Shown piece by piece: positions 7,985 through 17,575 of a stretch of 64,000 bases of DNA. The DNA is from Microbacterium helvum (GTDB lineage Bacteria > Actinomycetota > Actinomycetes > Actinomycetales > Microbacteriaceae), in the NCBI RefSeq assembly GCF_014779795.1, contig NZ_JACXZS010000002.1, positions 310,001 through 374,000 on the forward strand, written 5' to 3'. The translations under genes were made by a program, and so were the position numbers. Positions within the stretch are counted from its first letter, which is position 1. Every line of letters starts with the position of its first letter. The notes under the pieces were generated by a model. The model saw only the letters and a program-made list of their open reading frames with translations, made no database searches and was not told where the DNA came from.

Positions 7985-9508
7985 GTGACTGCTGCAGCAG
8001 ACCCCCAGCCCGAGACCGACGCCGAACTCCCCGAGAGCGGCGACAACGACACCGCGTCGTCCCCCGCCGAGAATCCCGTCGCAGACGGCGCCGTCGCCGA
8101 CGCGGCTGCCGAGGAGGATGCCGCCGCCGACGCGCCCGCGGAGCCCGCCGAGGCCGAAGCCGGTGAGCCCGAGGTCGTGGAAGTCGTCGAAGTCGTCGAG
8201 ATCACCGAAGACGCCGAGGGCGAGGTCGTCGCCGTCGAGGTGACGGAGATCGTCGTCGAGGAGTCAGCGCCGCAGACCGGCGACGACGAGCCGTGGGGCC
8301 GCGTCGACGACGACGGCACCGTGTCGGTCCGAGAGGCGGGCGGCTGGCGCGTCGTGGGTCAGTACCCCGACGGATCGCCCGAAGAGGCGCTCGCCTACTT
8401 CGAGCGCAAGTACGCCGACCTCGCGAGCGAGGTGACGCTGCTCGAAGTGCGCCACCGCCGCGGCGGAGCATCGGCCTCCGACCTGCGCTCGACCGCGCGC
8501 ACCATCAACGGCAAGCTCGTCGACGCGGCCGCGGTGGGCGACCTCGCCAGCCTGGTCGCCCGCGTCGCGGCCCTCACCGAGGCGCTCGCGGCGCAGAGCG
8601 AGACCGAGGCCGTCGCCGCCCGCGAAGCCGTCGACGATGCCGTCAAGGCCCGCACCGAGCTCGTCGAGAAGGCCGAGGCCCTCGCCGCCCGCGACCCGCG
8701 CACGGTGCAGTGGAAGCAGGCGACCGCCGAGATCAACGGACTGTTCGACCAGTGGCAGTCGCAGCAGCAGAACGGCCCGCGTCTGCCCAAGTCGACGGCC
8801 CAGCAGCTGTGGAAGCGATTCCGCGATGCGCGTGCCACGGTCGACAAGCACCGCCGTGCGTTCTACGCCGAGCTCGACGAGGCGCACAAGGGCGTCCGCG
8901 ACCGCAAGACCCGGCTGGTCGAGAGGGCCGAGGCCCTCGCACCCAAGGGTGAGGACGGCATTCCGGCGTACCGCGACCTGCTCGACGAGTGGAAGACGGC
9001 CGGCCGCGCCGGCAAGAAGGTCGACGACGCGCTCTGGGCGCGGTTCAAGGCCGCCGGCGACGCCCTGTACGGTGCACGGGTCGAGCGCGAGGCCGCCGAC
9101 GCCGAGGCATCGCGCGAGAAGATCGAGGCCAAGCGTGCACTGCTCGACGAAGCCAAGGCCGTCGGCGACGAGCGAGACATCGCGAAGGCCCGCTCGATCC
9201 TGACCGCCATCCAGCGCCAGTGGGACGAGATCGGCCGCATCTTCCCGCGCGACGCCGAGCGTTCGCTCGACGACGAGCTGCGTCGCATCGAGAACGCCCT
9301 GCGCACGCGCGAGGACGCGGACTGGAAGCGCAACGACCCCGAGCAGAAGGCTCGTGCCAACGACATGACGCGTCAGCTCACCGACGCGATCCAGAAGCTC
9401 GAGGACGAACTCGCGGCCGCGGAGAAGTCCGGCGACAAGAAGGCCATCGCGCAGGCGTCCGACGCGCTCGAGGCGCGCAAGTCGTGGCTGAAGGCGCTCG
9501 GCGGCTGA
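7985..9508 (+). CDS. DUF349 domain-containing protein
   Basis: 507 residues from the GTG at 7985, chosen because GAGGTG lies 8 bases before it and the promoter -10 excludes the upstream GTG. The first 100 residues are a very acidic Ala/Glu/Asp/Val tract (EDAAADAPAEPAEAEAGE). The rest is helical and carries repeated DUF349 units with the recurring pattern LWxRFKxAxDxxY (KSTAQQLWKRFRDA, DDALWARFKAAGDALYGARV, IQRQWDEIGRIFPRD). Long charged helices suggest coiled coil. DUF349 proteins are widespread in actinobacteria and have no settled biochemical role. A terminator follows directly. Confidence 0.93.
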   Translation: MTAAADPQPETDAELPESGDNDTASSPAENPVADGAVADAAAEEDAAADAPAEPAEAEAGEPEVVEVVEVVEITEDAEGEVVAVEVTEIVVEESAPQTGDDEPWGRVDDDGTVSVREAGGWRVVGQYPDGSPEEALAYFERKYADLASEVTLLEVRHRRGGASASDLRSTARTINGKLVDAAAVGDLASLVARVAALTEALAAQSETEAVAAREAVDDAVKARTELVEKAEALAARDPRTVQWKQATAEINGLFDQWQSQQQNGPRLPKSTAQQLWKRFRDARATVDKHRRAFYAELDEAHKGVRDRKTRLVERAEALAPKGEDGIPAYRDLLDEWKTAGRAGKKVDDALWARFKAAGDALYGARVEREAADAEASREKIEAKRALLDEAKAVGDERDIAKARSILTAIQRQWDEIGRIFPRDAERSLDDELRRIENALRTREDADWKRNDPEQKARANDMTRQLTDAIQKLEDELAAAEKSGDKKAIAQASDALEARKSWLKALGG

Positions 9509-9530
9509 GTCGTCCGCACGACAGCTGTGA

Positions 9531-9565
9531 GGGCCTCCGGCCGGCATCATGCCGGCCGGAGGCCC
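9531..9565 (+). terminator. Intrinsic terminator after the DUF349 gene
   Basis: A 17-bp perfect inverted repeat (GGGCCTCCGGCCGGCAT and its complement) around a single base, followed by TTCC; it begins 23 bases after the stop codon. Confidence 0.8.
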
Positions 9566-9632
9566 TTCCGGTTGTCCACAGGCACCGGCCGGCAGCATCC
9601 CTTCGTCGGCCGGTCTGGGGCACACTTCACGC

Positions 9633-10202
9633 ATGCCTTCGCCGTTCCTGTACTTCGCCGACGACCGGCTGTCGCGCGCCGAGCTGACGGCCGCCTGTCT
9701 GGACGGCGACCTCGTCGAACTGGGTGACGCCTACATTCCGGCGGATGCCGTGGAGACCCCCGCGCTGCGCGCCGGATCGCTCGCGCGCGTGCTCGGCGAC
9801 GCGCTGGCGGCGACGCACCTGTCGGCGGCGTGGATCCACGGGGGACTCCCCCAGCCGCCGGCCCGGCACACGGTGCAGCGTGCGGTGACGCGGCGTCTGC
9901 ACGTCGTGCCCGACCGCCACGTCCTCTACCGTGACACCGCCGTGCCGGACGAGGACCTCGAACTGCTCGGCGGCATCCGCGTGACGACCTCGGTGCGCAC
10001 CCTGATCGACCTCACCAGGATCGACGATGCCACACACGCCCGGGCTGCGCGCCTGCTGGCCGCCGTCCGGCCCGCCGCCGTGGCCCCGGCGATCGCGCGG
10101 CTGGAGCACGGCACCCTGCCGTACAAGCGACCGGCCCTCGCGCTGCTCGAAGAGATCGCCGCAGCGCCGGCGAGGGCTGATCAGGACGAGGTGACGCGGT
10201 AG
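9633..10202 (+). CDS. AbiEi-antitoxin-like protein (tentative)
   Basis: 189 residues from ATG ([20 protein letters not shown]). The N-terminal 50 residues ([27 protein letters not shown]) look like the small winged-helix region of AbiEi-type antitoxins. The middle part, [38 protein letters not shown] followed by [13 protein letters not shown], matches the pattern of AbiEi/DUF559-neighbour proteins common in actinobacteria. No AbiEii-like nucleotidyltransferase toxin is adjacent, so a toxin-antitoxin role is doubtful; a DNA-binding regulator is an alternative. A weak -10-like CACACT lies 6 bases before the start. Its 3' end overlaps the convergent rel gene by 22 bases. Confidence 0.6.
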   Translation: MPSPFLYFADDRLSRAELTAACLDGDLVELGDAYIPADAVETPALRAGSLARVLGDALAATHLSAAWIHGGLPQPPARHTVQRAVTRRLHVVPDRHVLYRDTAVPDEDLELLGGIRVTTSVRTLIDLTRIDDATHARAARLLAAVRPAAVAPAIARLEHGTLPYKRPALALLEEIAAAPARADQDEVTR

Positions 10203-12430
10203 ACGTCGTAGACGGCGTCGATGCGTCGAACCGCGTTGAGGACCCGGTCCAGGTGGACGATGTCGCCCATCTCGAAGACGAACCGGCTGAGCGCCAGGCG
10301 GTCGTTGGTCGTCGACACCGTCGCCGACAGGATGTTCACGTGGTGCTCGCTGAGCACCCGGGTGACGTCGCTCAGCAGTCCAGAGCGGTCGAGCGCCTCG
10401 ACCTGGATCTGCACGAGGAACACGCTCTTGGTCGTGGGCGCCCATTCGACGTCGATGATCCGGTCCGGATCCTCCATCAGCGAGGCGACGTTCGTGCAGT
10501 CGGCGCGGTGAACCGACACGCCGCTGCCCCGGGTCACGAAGCCGACGATCTGATCGCCGGGTACGGGCGTGCAGCACTTGGCGAGCTTGACCAGGATGTC
10601 GGGCGCACCACGCACGAGCACGCCGGAGTCGCCGCCGCGAGGCGCGCGGGACCGTCCCACCGGCGGAAGGTCGATGGGACCGGTCGCGGTGTCGTTGGCG
10701 GCGACGAGCGCGGTGACCTTCTCGATCACCGACTGCGTCGACACGTGCCCTTCGCCGACCGCCGCGTACAGCGCCGAGACGTCCTCATAGCGCAGCTGGT
10801 GCGCGACCTCCGAGAAGGAGTCCTGGCTCATCAGACGCTGCAGCGGGAGGTTCTGCCGCCGCATCGCGCGGGCGATCGACTCCTTGCCCTGCTCGATCGC
10901 CTCTTCGCGCCGCTCCTTGGTGAACCAGCCGCGGATCTTGTTGCGGGCACGGGTGCTCTTGACGAAGCCGAGCCAGTCCTGGCTCGGCCCCGCGTCGGGG
11001 TTCTTCGACGTGAAGACCTCGACCACATCGCCGCTCTTGAGCTCCGACTCCAGCGGCACGAGGCGTCCGTTCACCTTCGCGCCCATCGTGCGGTGGCCGA
11101 CCTCGGTGTGGACGGCATACGCGAAGTCCACCGGAGTGGCGCCCGCGGGCAGGCCGATGACACGCCCCTTCGGTGTGAAGACGTAGACCTCTTTCGCGCC
11201 GATCTCGAAGCGGAGCGAGTCGAGGAACTCCCCCGGGTCGGCGGTCTCGGCCTGCCAGTCCGAGATGTGCGCGAGCCACGCCATATCGGTGTCGACGGAC
11301 TTGGAGTCCGTCTTGCCGCCGTTCATCCGCTCCTTGTACTTCCAATGCGCCGCGACGCCGTACTCGGCCTGCTGGTGCATCTCGTGGGTGCGGATCTGGA
11401 TCTCGACGGTGCGGCCGCCGGGCCCGATGACGGTGGTGTGCAGCGACTGGTACAGGTTGAACTTCGGGGTGGCGATGTAGTCCTTGAACCGCCCCGGCAG
11501 CGGCGTCCAGCGGGCGTGGATGGCGCCGAGCACGGCGTAGCAGTCGCGGACGCTGCCGACGAGCACGCGGATGCCGATCAGATCGTAGATGTCGTCGAAC
11601 TCGCGGCCGCGCACCACCATCTTCTGGTACACGGAGTACAGCTGCTTGGGACGCCCCATCACGCGGCCGCGGATGCGCAGTTCGCGCAGATCGCTGTCGA
11701 CGGCGTCGATGACGTTCTGGACGTACTGCTCGCGCTGCGGCGTGCGCTGCTTCACGAGGCTGTCGATCTCGGCATACAGCTTCGGCTGCAGCACGGCGAA
11801 CGACAGGTCCTCCAGCTCGGACTTGATCGCCTGGATGCCGAGGCGGTGCGCGAGCGGGGCGTAGATCTCGAGGGTCTCCGTCGCCTTCTTGCGCGCCTTC
11901 TCCGGCGGGACGAAGCCCCACGTGCGCGCGTTGTGCAGGCGGTCGGCCAGCTTGATGAGCAGGACGCGGATGTCGCGCGACATCGCGACGATCATCTTGC
12001 GAACCGTCTCGGCCTGCGCGCTCTCGCCGTACTTGACCTTGTCGAGCTTCGTGACGCCGTCGACCAGCATCGCGACCTCGTCGCCGAACTCGGCGGTGAG
12101 CGTCTCGAGTGCGTAGTCGGTGTCTTCGACGGTGTCGTGCAGCAGCGCCGCGGCGATCGCCCGGGGACCGAGGCCCAGGTCGGCGAGGATCTGCGCGACC
12201 GCGAGCGGATGTGTGATGTACGGCTCGCCGCTCTGCCGCGCCTGGCCGGAATGCGCCCGCTCGGCCACCGAGTAGGCGCGCTCGATGATCGACAGGTCGC
12301 CCTTGGGGTGGTGCGTGCGCACCGTGCGCAGCAGCTGCTCGACGTCGTCACGTCGCGCCGATCGCGAGAAGATGCGCGGCACCAGACGGCGCAGCGAGGA
12401 CGATTGGGCGGGCGGGATGGTCTCGGTCAC
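10181..12430 (-). CDS. rel: Bifunctional (p)ppGpp synthetase/hydrolase Rel
   Basis: 749 residues. It makes and degrades the stringent-response alarmone. In order: HD hydrolase domain ([27 protein letters not shown]), synthetase domain ([22 protein letters not shown] with the RFKD motif of bifunctional Rel enzymes; [10 protein letters not shown]), TGS domain ([28 protein letters not shown]), a conserved cysteine stretch ([15 protein letters not shown]) and a C-terminal ACT domain ([21 protein letters not shown]). The GTG start is preceded by GGAGGGAGGGG. The reading frame extends 110 codons upstream without homology. The apt gene often found before rel is missing; secF is next upstream, separated by a terminator. 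Confidence 0.98.
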   Translation of the reverse strand: MTETIPPAQSSSLRRLVPRIFSRSARRDDVEQLLRTVRTHHPKGDLSIIERAYSVAERAHSGQARQSGEPYITHPLAVAQILADLGLGPRAIAAALLHDTVEDTDYALETLTAEFGDEVAMLVDGVTKLDKVKYGESAQAETVRKMIVAMSRDIRVLLIKLADRLHNARTWGFVPPEKARKKATETLEIYAPLAHRLGIQAIKSELEDLSFAVLQPKLYAEIDSLVKQRTPQREQYVQNVIDAVDSDLRELRIRGRVMGRPKQLYSVYQKMVVRGREFDDIYDLIGIRVLVGSVRDCYAVLGAIHARWTPLPGRFKDYIATPKFNLYQSLHTTVIGPGGRTVEIQIRTHEMHQQAEYGVAAHWKYKERMNGGKTDSKSVDTDMAWLAHISDWQAETADPGEFLDSLRFEIGAKEVYVFTPKGRVIGLPAGATPVDFAYAVHTEVGHRTMGAKVNGRLVPLESELKSGDVVEVFTSKNPDAGPSQDWLGFVKSTRARNKIRGWFTKERREEAIEQGKESIARAMRRQNLPLQRLMSQDSFSEVAHQLRYEDVSALYAAVGEGHVSTQSVIEKVTALVAANDTATGPIDLPPVGRSRAPRGGDSGVLVRGAPDILVKLAKCCTPVPGDQIVGFVTRGSGVSVHRADCTNVASLMEDPDRIIDVEWAPTTKSVFLVQIQVEALDRSGLLSDVTRVLSEHHVNILSATVSTTNDRLALSRFVFEMGDIVHLDRVLNAVRRIDAVYDVYRVTSS

Positions 12431-12459
12431 GCGAACCCCTCCCTCCGGCGAATCCCACA

Positions 12460-12465
12460 ATCCTA
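12460..12465 (-). promoter_or_regulatory. -10 element (TAGGAT) upstream of rel
   Basis: TAGGAT on the minus strand lies 29 bases upstream of the rel start and downstream of the secF terminator, giving rel its own promoter. Confidence 0.45.
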
Positions 12466-12512
12466 CGCCCGCGGCACGGTCCCTCCGGTCCGCACGGCTG
12501 CCGCGGCCGCTC

Positions 12513-12544
12513 GCACCTGGGCCGGGATGAGCCGGCCCAGGTGC
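12513..12544 (-). terminator. Intrinsic terminator after secF
   Basis: 13-bp perfect inverted repeat (GCACCTGGGCCGG and its complement) with a 6-base loop, 4 bases past the secF stop. It separates the sec operon from rel. Confidence 0.7.
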
Positions 12545-12548
12545 GGCG

Positions 12549-13541
12549 TCACGCCGGGATGCGTGCGAGCGCGCGCGCGTCGAGCACGCGCTGGTCGCGC
12601 GTCTTGATCGCCGGCTCGTTCTCGCGCAGCAGCGAATACAGCGGCGACGCGACGAAGAGGGTCGAGTACGCGGCCACGATGGTGCCCACGAAGATCGCCA
12701 GCGACAGATCGGTGAGGGTCTGCGCGCCGACCCAGACCAGGCCGATGAACAGGATGGCACCGGTCGGGAGGATCGCGACGACAGTCGTGTTGATCGACCG
12801 GACGAGGGTCTGGTTGACGGCGAGGTTGACCGACTCGCCGAACGTCCTGCCCGACACTTCGCCGTCTTCGCTCGTGTTCTCGCGGATCTTGTCGAACACG
12901 ACGGTCGTGTCGTACAGCGCGTACGACAGGATCGTGAGGAATCCGATCACGGCGGCGGGCGAGATCTCGAAGCCGAACAGCGCGTACACGCCGATCGTGA
13001 TCACGAGCACGTCCACCAGTCCGATGATCGCCGAGACCGACATCTTCCACGTGCGGAAGTACAGCGCGAGGATCAGGAAGGTCAGCGCGAGGAAGATCGC
13101 GAGACCCCACAGCGACTGGCGCGTGACGTCGGCACCCCAGCTCGGGCCGATGAACGAGGCGCTGACCTCGCTCTCCGGCACGTCGTACGCCTCGGCCAGC
13201 GCTGCCGTCACCTCACGGCTCTGGGCGTCGGTGAGCTGGTCGGTCTGCACCCGGACCGCGGTGTCGCCCACCGTCGCGACCTTGGTCGTCGCATCGGGCA
13301 CGACCGAGTGCACGGCCTCGGTGGCCGTGATCTGATCGATGGGCGCTTCCAGGCCGGTCACCGTGAACTGCGAACCGCCGGTGAACTCGATCGAGAACTG
13401 GATCGGGCGGAACAGCGGCACCAGGGCGGAGGCGATCACGAGGATCGCGGCGATGAGGAACCACAGCCGCCGGCGTCCGACGAAGGGGAACGAGGTCTTG
13501 CCGGAGTAGAGGTCGTTTCCGAGCTGGTTCATGGAGCGCAT
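12549..13541 (-). CDS. secF: Protein translocase subunit SecF
   Basis: Membrane subunit of the SecDF complex, which uses the proton gradient to help pull exported proteins through SecYEG. About 330 residues with six predicted transmembrane helices: one N-terminal ([19 protein letters not shown]), a large external loop with EFTGGSQF, then five towards the C-terminus. The region [45 protein letters not shown] carries the SecD/SecF signature. The ATG overlaps the secD stop (TGATG); the codon just before it is a GTG that could also start. GGAG lies 8 bases upstream of the ATG. Confidence 0.97.
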   Translation of the reverse strand: MRSMNQLGNDLYSGKTSFPFVGRRRLWFLIAAILVIASALVPLFRPIQFSIEFTGGSQFTVTGLEAPIDQITATEAVHSVVPDATTKVATVGDTAVRVQTDQLTDAQSREVTAALAEAYDVPESEVSASFIGPSWGADVTRQSLWGLAIFLALTFLILALYFRTWKMSVSAIIGLVDVLVITIGVYALFGFEISPAAVIGFLTILSYALYDTTVVFDKIRENTSEDGEVSGRTFGESVNLAVNQTLVRSINTTVVAILPTGAILFIGLVWVGAQTLTDLSLAIFVGTIVAAYSTLFVASPLYSLLRENEPAIKTRDQRVLDARALARIPA

Positions 13542-15265
13542 CACTCGTCTCCTTCCTTGACGGTCGTGACGGGTTTGGCGCCCTCGGCGGCGGCCTGCTC
13601 GGCCTGCTTGCGCTCGGCGATCGTCTGACGCCGCGCAGCCTCGCCGCGGGACTTGGCATTGCGGCGGCCGGCGGTGCCGGTCGTGAGCACCGGCTCGCGG
13701 AACTGCGCGCGTCCTCGATAGACGGCGCCGAGCGCGGTCGGGTCAAGTCCCGACAGCGGGTGTCCCGATCCGAAGAACCTCGTCCGCGCCAGCAGCTGCA
13801 GCACCGGGTGGGTGAACAGAATGAAGATCAACACGTCGATCGCGGTGGTGAGACCGAGAGTGAACGCGAAGCCCTTGACCGTGGCATCCGCGAGGATGTA
13901 CAGCACGACGGCGGCCAGGATGTTGATGGACTTCGAGATGTAGATCGTCCGCTTGGCGCGGCCCCAGCCGTCCTCGACGGCCGCGGTGATGGACTTGCCG
14001 TCGCGGAGCTCGTCCCGGATGCGTTCGAAGTACACGATGAACGAGTCCGCCGTGAATCCGATCGTCACGATCAGGCCGGCGACGCCGGCGAGCGACAGGC
14101 GGAAGCCCATGCGCCACGCCAGGATGCAGAGGGTGAGGTAGGTCAGGACCGCCATCACCACGAGCGAGGCGATGATGATGAAGCCGAGCGCGCGGTAGAC
14201 GATGAGCGAGTACAGCGCGACGAGGGCCAGACCGATGAGACCCGCGATGAGGCCGATCATCAGCTGCTGCGAGCCGAGCGTGGCCGAGATCGAGTCCGAG
14301 CTCACGACCGTGAAGCTCAGCGGCAGGGCGCCGTACTTGAGCTGGTCGGCCAGCACCTTCGCGCTCTCCTGCGTGAAGTTGCCCGTGATGCTCGGCTTGC
14401 CGTCGAGGATCTGGGCGTTCATCGACGGGGCGGAGAGCACGTAGCCGTCGAGCACGAACGCGAACTGGTTCAGCGGCGCGTCGGCGCCGTACAGGCGCTT
14501 GCTGATCTCGCCGAAGGTCTTGGTGCCGTCGGCGTCGAACTGCAGGTTGACGGCCCACTGGTTGTTGTTCGTCTGCAGGCCGAAGGTGGCGTCGTCGATC
14601 GACGAGCCGTCGAGCTCGACGGGGCCGAGGATGTACTTGACCGATCCGTCCGCCTCACACGTGATGAGCGGTTCGTCCTTGGGCTCGTTCGCGGGATCGT
14701 TGGCGGGATCGGAGCAGTCGTAGGCCTGGAACTCGGCGAAGAGCGCGGGCGTGATCCAGGCCGGGTCGCTGCCGTTGGTCGGCGACGAGGTGGGCGTGGA
14801 CTGCAGCGTCGGATCGGGCGTCGGGTACGGCGTCGCGTTCCCGTCGTCGCCGACGAAGGTGTTGGCGGGGGCTCCGGTGTAGAGCACCGCCCGCAGCTGC
14901 AGCTGCGCGGAGGCCTCGATGCGGTTGCGCGTCTCCTCGTCGGCCTGGCCGGGGATCTGCACGACGATCTGGTTGCCGGACTGCGTCGTCACGTCCGCCT
15001 CGCCGACGCCCGAGGCGTCGACGCGCTGGCGGATGATCGTGACCGCCTGCTGCATCTGCTCGGTCGACGGGTCGGCGCCGTTCTCGGTCTGCGCCTCGAG
15101 GACGATCTGCGTGCCGCCCTGGAGGTCGAGCGCGAGCGACGGGAGCCAGGAGCTCTTGCCGAAGGCGTACACGCCGAGCGCGTTGATGCCGACGAGGATC
15201 GCCACGATGGCGAGAAGGCCGGTCAGCGCGCGCCACGCATGCCGGACGGGAGTGGATGTCGCCAC
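13541..15265 (-). CDS. secD: Protein translocase subunit SecD
   Basis: 574 residues, a GTG start and six predicted transmembrane helices. The first helix is followed by LALDLQGGTQIVLEA, the SecD counterpart of the SecF EFTGG motif, and a large periplasmic domain of about 300 residues containing a Pro/Thr/Ser-rich insertion (TPYPTPDPTLQSTPTSSPT). The C-terminal membrane domain has GFTADSFIVYFERIRDELRDGKS. A basic tail of about 70 residues, rich in Arg, Ala and Glu, follows the last helix and is longer than in E. coli. It partners SecF and YajC, whose genes flank it in the same operon. Confidence 0.97.
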   Translation of the reverse strand: MATSTPVRHAWRALTGLLAIVAILVGINALGVYAFGKSSWLPSLALDLQGGTQIVLEAQTENGADPSTEQMQQAVTIIRQRVDASGVGEADVTTQSGNQIVVQIPGQADEETRNRIEASAQLQLRAVLYTGAPANTFVGDDGNATPYPTPDPTLQSTPTSSPTNGSDPAWITPALFAEFQAYDCSDPANDPANEPKDEPLITCEADGSVKYILGPVELDGSSIDDATFGLQTNNNQWAVNLQFDADGTKTFGEISKRLYGADAPLNQFAFVLDGYVLSAPSMNAQILDGKPSITGNFTQESAKVLADQLKYGALPLSFTVVSSDSISATLGSQQLMIGLIAGLIGLALVALYSLIVYRALGFIIIASLVVMAVLTYLTLCILAWRMGFRLSLAGVAGLIVTIGFTADSFIVYFERIRDELRDGKSITAAVEDGWGRAKRTIYISKSINILAAVVLYILADATVKGFAFTLGLTTAIDVLIFILFTHPVLQLLARTRFFGSGHPLSGLDPTALGAVYRGRAQFREPVLTTGTAGRRNAKSRGEAARRQTIAERKQAEQAAAEGAKPVTTVKEGDE

Positions 15266-15309
15266 GTCTTCGCTTTCTGGAGGTGCCCGAACGGGCGAAC
15301 GGTCAGACC

Positions 15310-15771
15310 TTAGTCCTGTGCCTTGGTGCCGGACGCGGTGTCGCCGTTGTCGGCGTCCTTGTCCTTCGCCTTGGCGGCGTCGTCGCTGATCGAGCTGATG
15401 TCGCCGTTCGCCACGCCCTCGGCGTACTCGGCGTGGCTCTCTTCGGCCTCGAGGTACTCGTCCTCCGAGACCGAGTCGGTGCCGGGAGTCACGACGCGCA
15501 GGATGGCCTGGCTGTGGACCTTGATCTCGACGCCGGGCGCCAGTTCGACGATGGCCGGCTGGTCGAGGTTGTCGGGGTCGTACGCCACGATCGTGCCGTA
15601 CAGGCCACCCTGCAGGAGCACCTCGGAGCCCGGTACGGTCTGACGCGCCTTCTCTTCCTGCTCGGCCTTCTGCTTCTGCATACGGCGGCGGGAGCTCCAG
15701 AACATGAAGACGAGGAGCACGACCAGCAGGATGATGAGGCCGTAGTTGCTCAGGAAGGCAGCGAAGTCCAT
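15310..15771 (-). CDS. yajC: Preprotein translocase accessory subunit YajC
   Basis: 153 residues from ATG (MDFAAFLSNYG); an in-frame GTG 30 bases upstream would add a hydrophilic extension that YajC proteins lack. One N-terminal transmembrane helix (LIILLVVLLVFMFWSS) is followed by the basic RRRMQKQKAEQEEK and the conserved VPGSEVLLQGGLYGTIVAYD region. The C-terminal 50 residues are acidic and low in complexity (EDEYLEAEESHAEYAEG), an actinobacterial extension. YajC associates with SecDF. The gene heads yajC-secD-secF, with a perfect TATAAT -10 about 80 bases upstream. Confidence 0.95.
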   Translation of the reverse strand: MDFAAFLSNYGLIILLVVLLVFMFWSSRRRMQKQKAEQEEKARQTVPGSEVLLQGGLYGTIVAYDPDNLDQPAIVELAPGVEIKVHSQAILRVVTPGTDSVSEDEYLEAEESHAEYAEGVANGDISSISDDAAKAKDKDADNGDTASGTKAQD

Positions 15772-15853
15772 GGAGCCGGTGGCACCTTTCGGGTCAGGCA
15801 CGCGCCGTGGCGGCGGTGCCTTGCAGGAGGGGGGTAGGCGAAAGCCTCCAGCG

Positions 15854-15859
15854 ATTATA
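15854..15859 (-). promoter_or_regulatory. -10 element (TATAAT) of the yajC-secDF operon
   Basis: A perfect TATAAT on the minus strand overlaps the ruvB stop codon. It gives the sec genes a promoter independent of ruvAB; the -35 region is weak. Confidence 0.55.
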
Positions 15860-16880
15860 GGTCATCGAATCCGAGCACCGATTCGACGCTCGCGACGCCG
15901 AGGTGCGCGTAGGCCTCGGGCATCGCGATGCGTCCGCGCGGTGTGCGGCCCATGAATCCGATGCGCACGAGGTAGGGCTCGACGACGGATTCGATCGTGT
16001 CGGGCTCTTCGCCGACCGCGACCGCCAGTGTGCTGAGGCCGACCGGACCGCCGCGGAACCGCCTCACGAGCGCGTCGAGCACCGCCCGGTCGAGGCGATC
16101 GAGGCCGATCGCATCGACGTCGTACAGGTCGAGCGCGGCGTCGACGGTGGCGATGTCGGCGCCGGTGCGGCCGTGCACGACGAGGTAGTCGCGCACCCGG
16201 CGCAGCAGGCGGTTCGCGATGCGTGGCGTGCCGCGCGAGCGACGTGCGATCTCAGCACGCGCCGCCGGAGGCAGCGACACGCCGAGCATGACGGCCGAGC
16301 GCTCGATGACGCGCTCGAGCTCTTCGGGCTCGTAGTACTCCAGGTGCGCCGTGAAGCCGAACCGGTCGCGCAGCGGATTGGGCAGCAGGCCCGAACGCGT
16401 CGTGGCACCGACTAGCGTGAACGGCGCGAGGTCGAGCGGGATGCTGGTCGCACCGGCCCCCTTGCCGACCATGATGTCGATGCGGAAGTCCTCCATCGCG
16501 AGATACAGCATCTCTTCGGCGGACCGCGCCATGCGGTGCACCTCGTCGATGAACAGCACCTCGCCCGGCGTGAGGCTCGACAGCAGTGCCGCCAGGTCGC
16601 CCGCGTGCTGGATCGCCGGCCCGCTCGACAGGCGCAGCGGGCGCCCGCTCTCGTGGGCGACGATCATCGCGAGAGTGGTCTTGCCGAGCCCGGGCGGGCC
16701 CGACAGCAGGATGTGGTCGGCGGGCCGCTGCTGGATGCGTGCGGCGTCGAGCAGCAGCTGCATCTGCCCGCGCACCTTCTGCTGCCCCACGAACTCCGAG
16801 AGCGAGGTCGGCCGCAGCGCTCCCTCGATCGCGAGCTCGGTCTCGTCGACGGGCTCGGCGTCGTCGTGGACGTCAACCAC
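15855..16880 (-). CDS. ruvB: Holliday junction branch migration helicase RuvB
   Basis: 341 residues. The hexameric AAA+ motor drives branch migration with RuvA. N-terminal [18 protein letters not shown], Walker A ([14 protein letters not shown]), Walker B (LFIDEVHRM), sensor 1 ([18 protein letters not shown] with the arginine finger) and the C-terminal winged helix ending in [20 protein letters not shown] are all present. The GTG start overlaps the ruvA stop region by 8 bases, so the two are translated as a pair. The stop codon lies inside the next promoter. Confidence 0.98.
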   Translation of the reverse strand: MVDVHDDAEPVDETELAIEGALRPTSLSEFVGQQKVRGQMQLLLDAARIQQRPADHILLSGPPGLGKTTLAMIVAHESGRPLRLSSGPAIQHAGDLAALLSSLTPGEVLFIDEVHRMARSAEEMLYLAMEDFRIDIMVGKGAGATSIPLDLAPFTLVGATTRSGLLPNPLRDRFGFTAHLEYYEPEELERVIERSAVMLGVSLPPAARAEIARRSRGTPRIANRLLRRVRDYLVVHGRTGADIATVDAALDLYDVDAIGLDRLDRAVLDALVRRFRGGPVGLSTLAVAVGEEPDTIESVVEPYLVRIGFMGRTPRGRIAMPEAYAHLGVASVESVLGFDDL

Positions 16881-17499
16881 CGACGGTCTCCTTCCGTGCC
16901 GGGCCCAGTGCCGCCAGCGTCAGGCGCAGCAGCGCGGGCACGGATCCGCGGTCGGACTCGGGAGCCTCGGATGCCGCAGCCTCGACGGCCTCGGCGGCGG
17001 TGCGCTCGGACCAGCCGAGGCCGACCAGCGCCTGCACGACCTGGGCCGGGACGGCGGCCGAGGCGGCGGCATCCACTCCCCCCGATCCGGAGGGACGCGA
17101 GACCGCGATCTTTCCCGCCAGCTGCACCACGATGAGCTTCGCCGTCTTGGGGCCGATCCCCGACACGCGGCGGAAGGGCGCGTCGTCATCGCCTGCGACG
17201 GCATCGGCGATCTGCGGCACGGTGAGCGTCGCCAGCACCCCGAGCGCGGACTTGGGGCCGACACCCGTGACACCGAGGAGCTGGCCGAAGACGGTCAGTT
17301 CTTCGCGCGACTCGAAGCCGAACAGCGACAGGGCGTCTTCGCGCACGATCAGCATCGTGTGCAGCAGCACGGTGTCGCCGACATGGGTCGTGCGGGCGAC
17401 CTGCGGCGTGACCGCGACGTGGAGCCCGACTCCCCCGACCTCGACGACGACCGAATCCGCATCGACGTGCACGGCGGTGCCGCGGACTGAGGAGATCAT
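16873..17499 (-). CDS. ruvA: Holliday junction branch migration protein RuvA
   Basis: 208 residues. RuvA tetramers clamp the four-way junction and load RuvB. Domain I is the N-terminal OB fold ([21 protein letters not shown]). Domain II has two helix-hairpin-helix motifs ([19 protein letters not shown] and [19 protein letters not shown]). Domain III at the C-terminus ([19 protein letters not shown]) contacts RuvB. A -10 element sits 6 bases before the ATG and an SOS box lies just above it, so ruvAB can be induced by DNA damage separately from ruvC. Confidence 0.98.
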   Translation of the reverse strand: MISSVRGTAVHVDADSVVVEVGGVGLHVAVTPQVARTTHVGDTVLLHTMLIVREDALSLFGFESREELTVFGQLLGVTGVGPKSALGVLATLTVPQIADAVAGDDDAPFRRVSGIGPKTAKLIVVQLAGKIAVSRPSGSGGVDAAASAAVPAQVVQALVGLGWSERTAAEAVEAAASEAPESDRGSVPALLRLTLAALGPARKETVGG

Positions 17500-17505
17500 G
17501 CTGCG

Positions 17506-17511
17506 AGCCTA
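17506..17511 (-). promoter_or_regulatory. -10 element (TAGGCT) of the ruvA promoter
   Basis: TAGGCT on the minus strand with a 6-base gap to the ruvA ATG, which implies a leaderless ruvAB transcript. Confidence 0.6.
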
Positions 17512-17520
17512 CGGGGTGGT

Positions 17521-17536
17521 TCGGACGTTTGTTCGA
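17521..17536 (-). promoter_or_regulatory. LexA/SOS box upstream of ruvA
   Basis: TCGGACGTTTGTTCGA on the plus strand matches the actinobacterial LexA operator TCGAAC-N4-GTTCGA at 11 of 12 defined positions. It covers the region just upstream of the ruvA -10, where bound LexA would block RNA polymerase. Confidence 0.8.
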
Positions 17537-17552
17537 GCGACACGCGCCCTCA

Positions 17553-17575
17553 CGCTTCGACCGGCTCAGCGCCGG
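17553..17575. repeat. Degenerate REP-like sequence
   Basis: CGCTTCGACCGGCTCAGCGCC resembles the dispersed actinobacterial repeat CTTCGACAGGCTCAGGGACC, seen in better form at 24078. It overlaps the 3' end of ruvC. The match is partial. Confidence 0.35.

Noticed and set aside
9633-10202. A complete AbiE toxin-antitoxin or defence module
   Set aside because: No AbiEii nucleotidyltransferase lies on either side; the neighbours are DUF349 and rel.
12431-12760. 110-codon N-terminal extension of Rel
   Set aside because: It runs over the secF terminator and promoter region and has no homology; the GTG at 12430 has a strong ribosome binding site.
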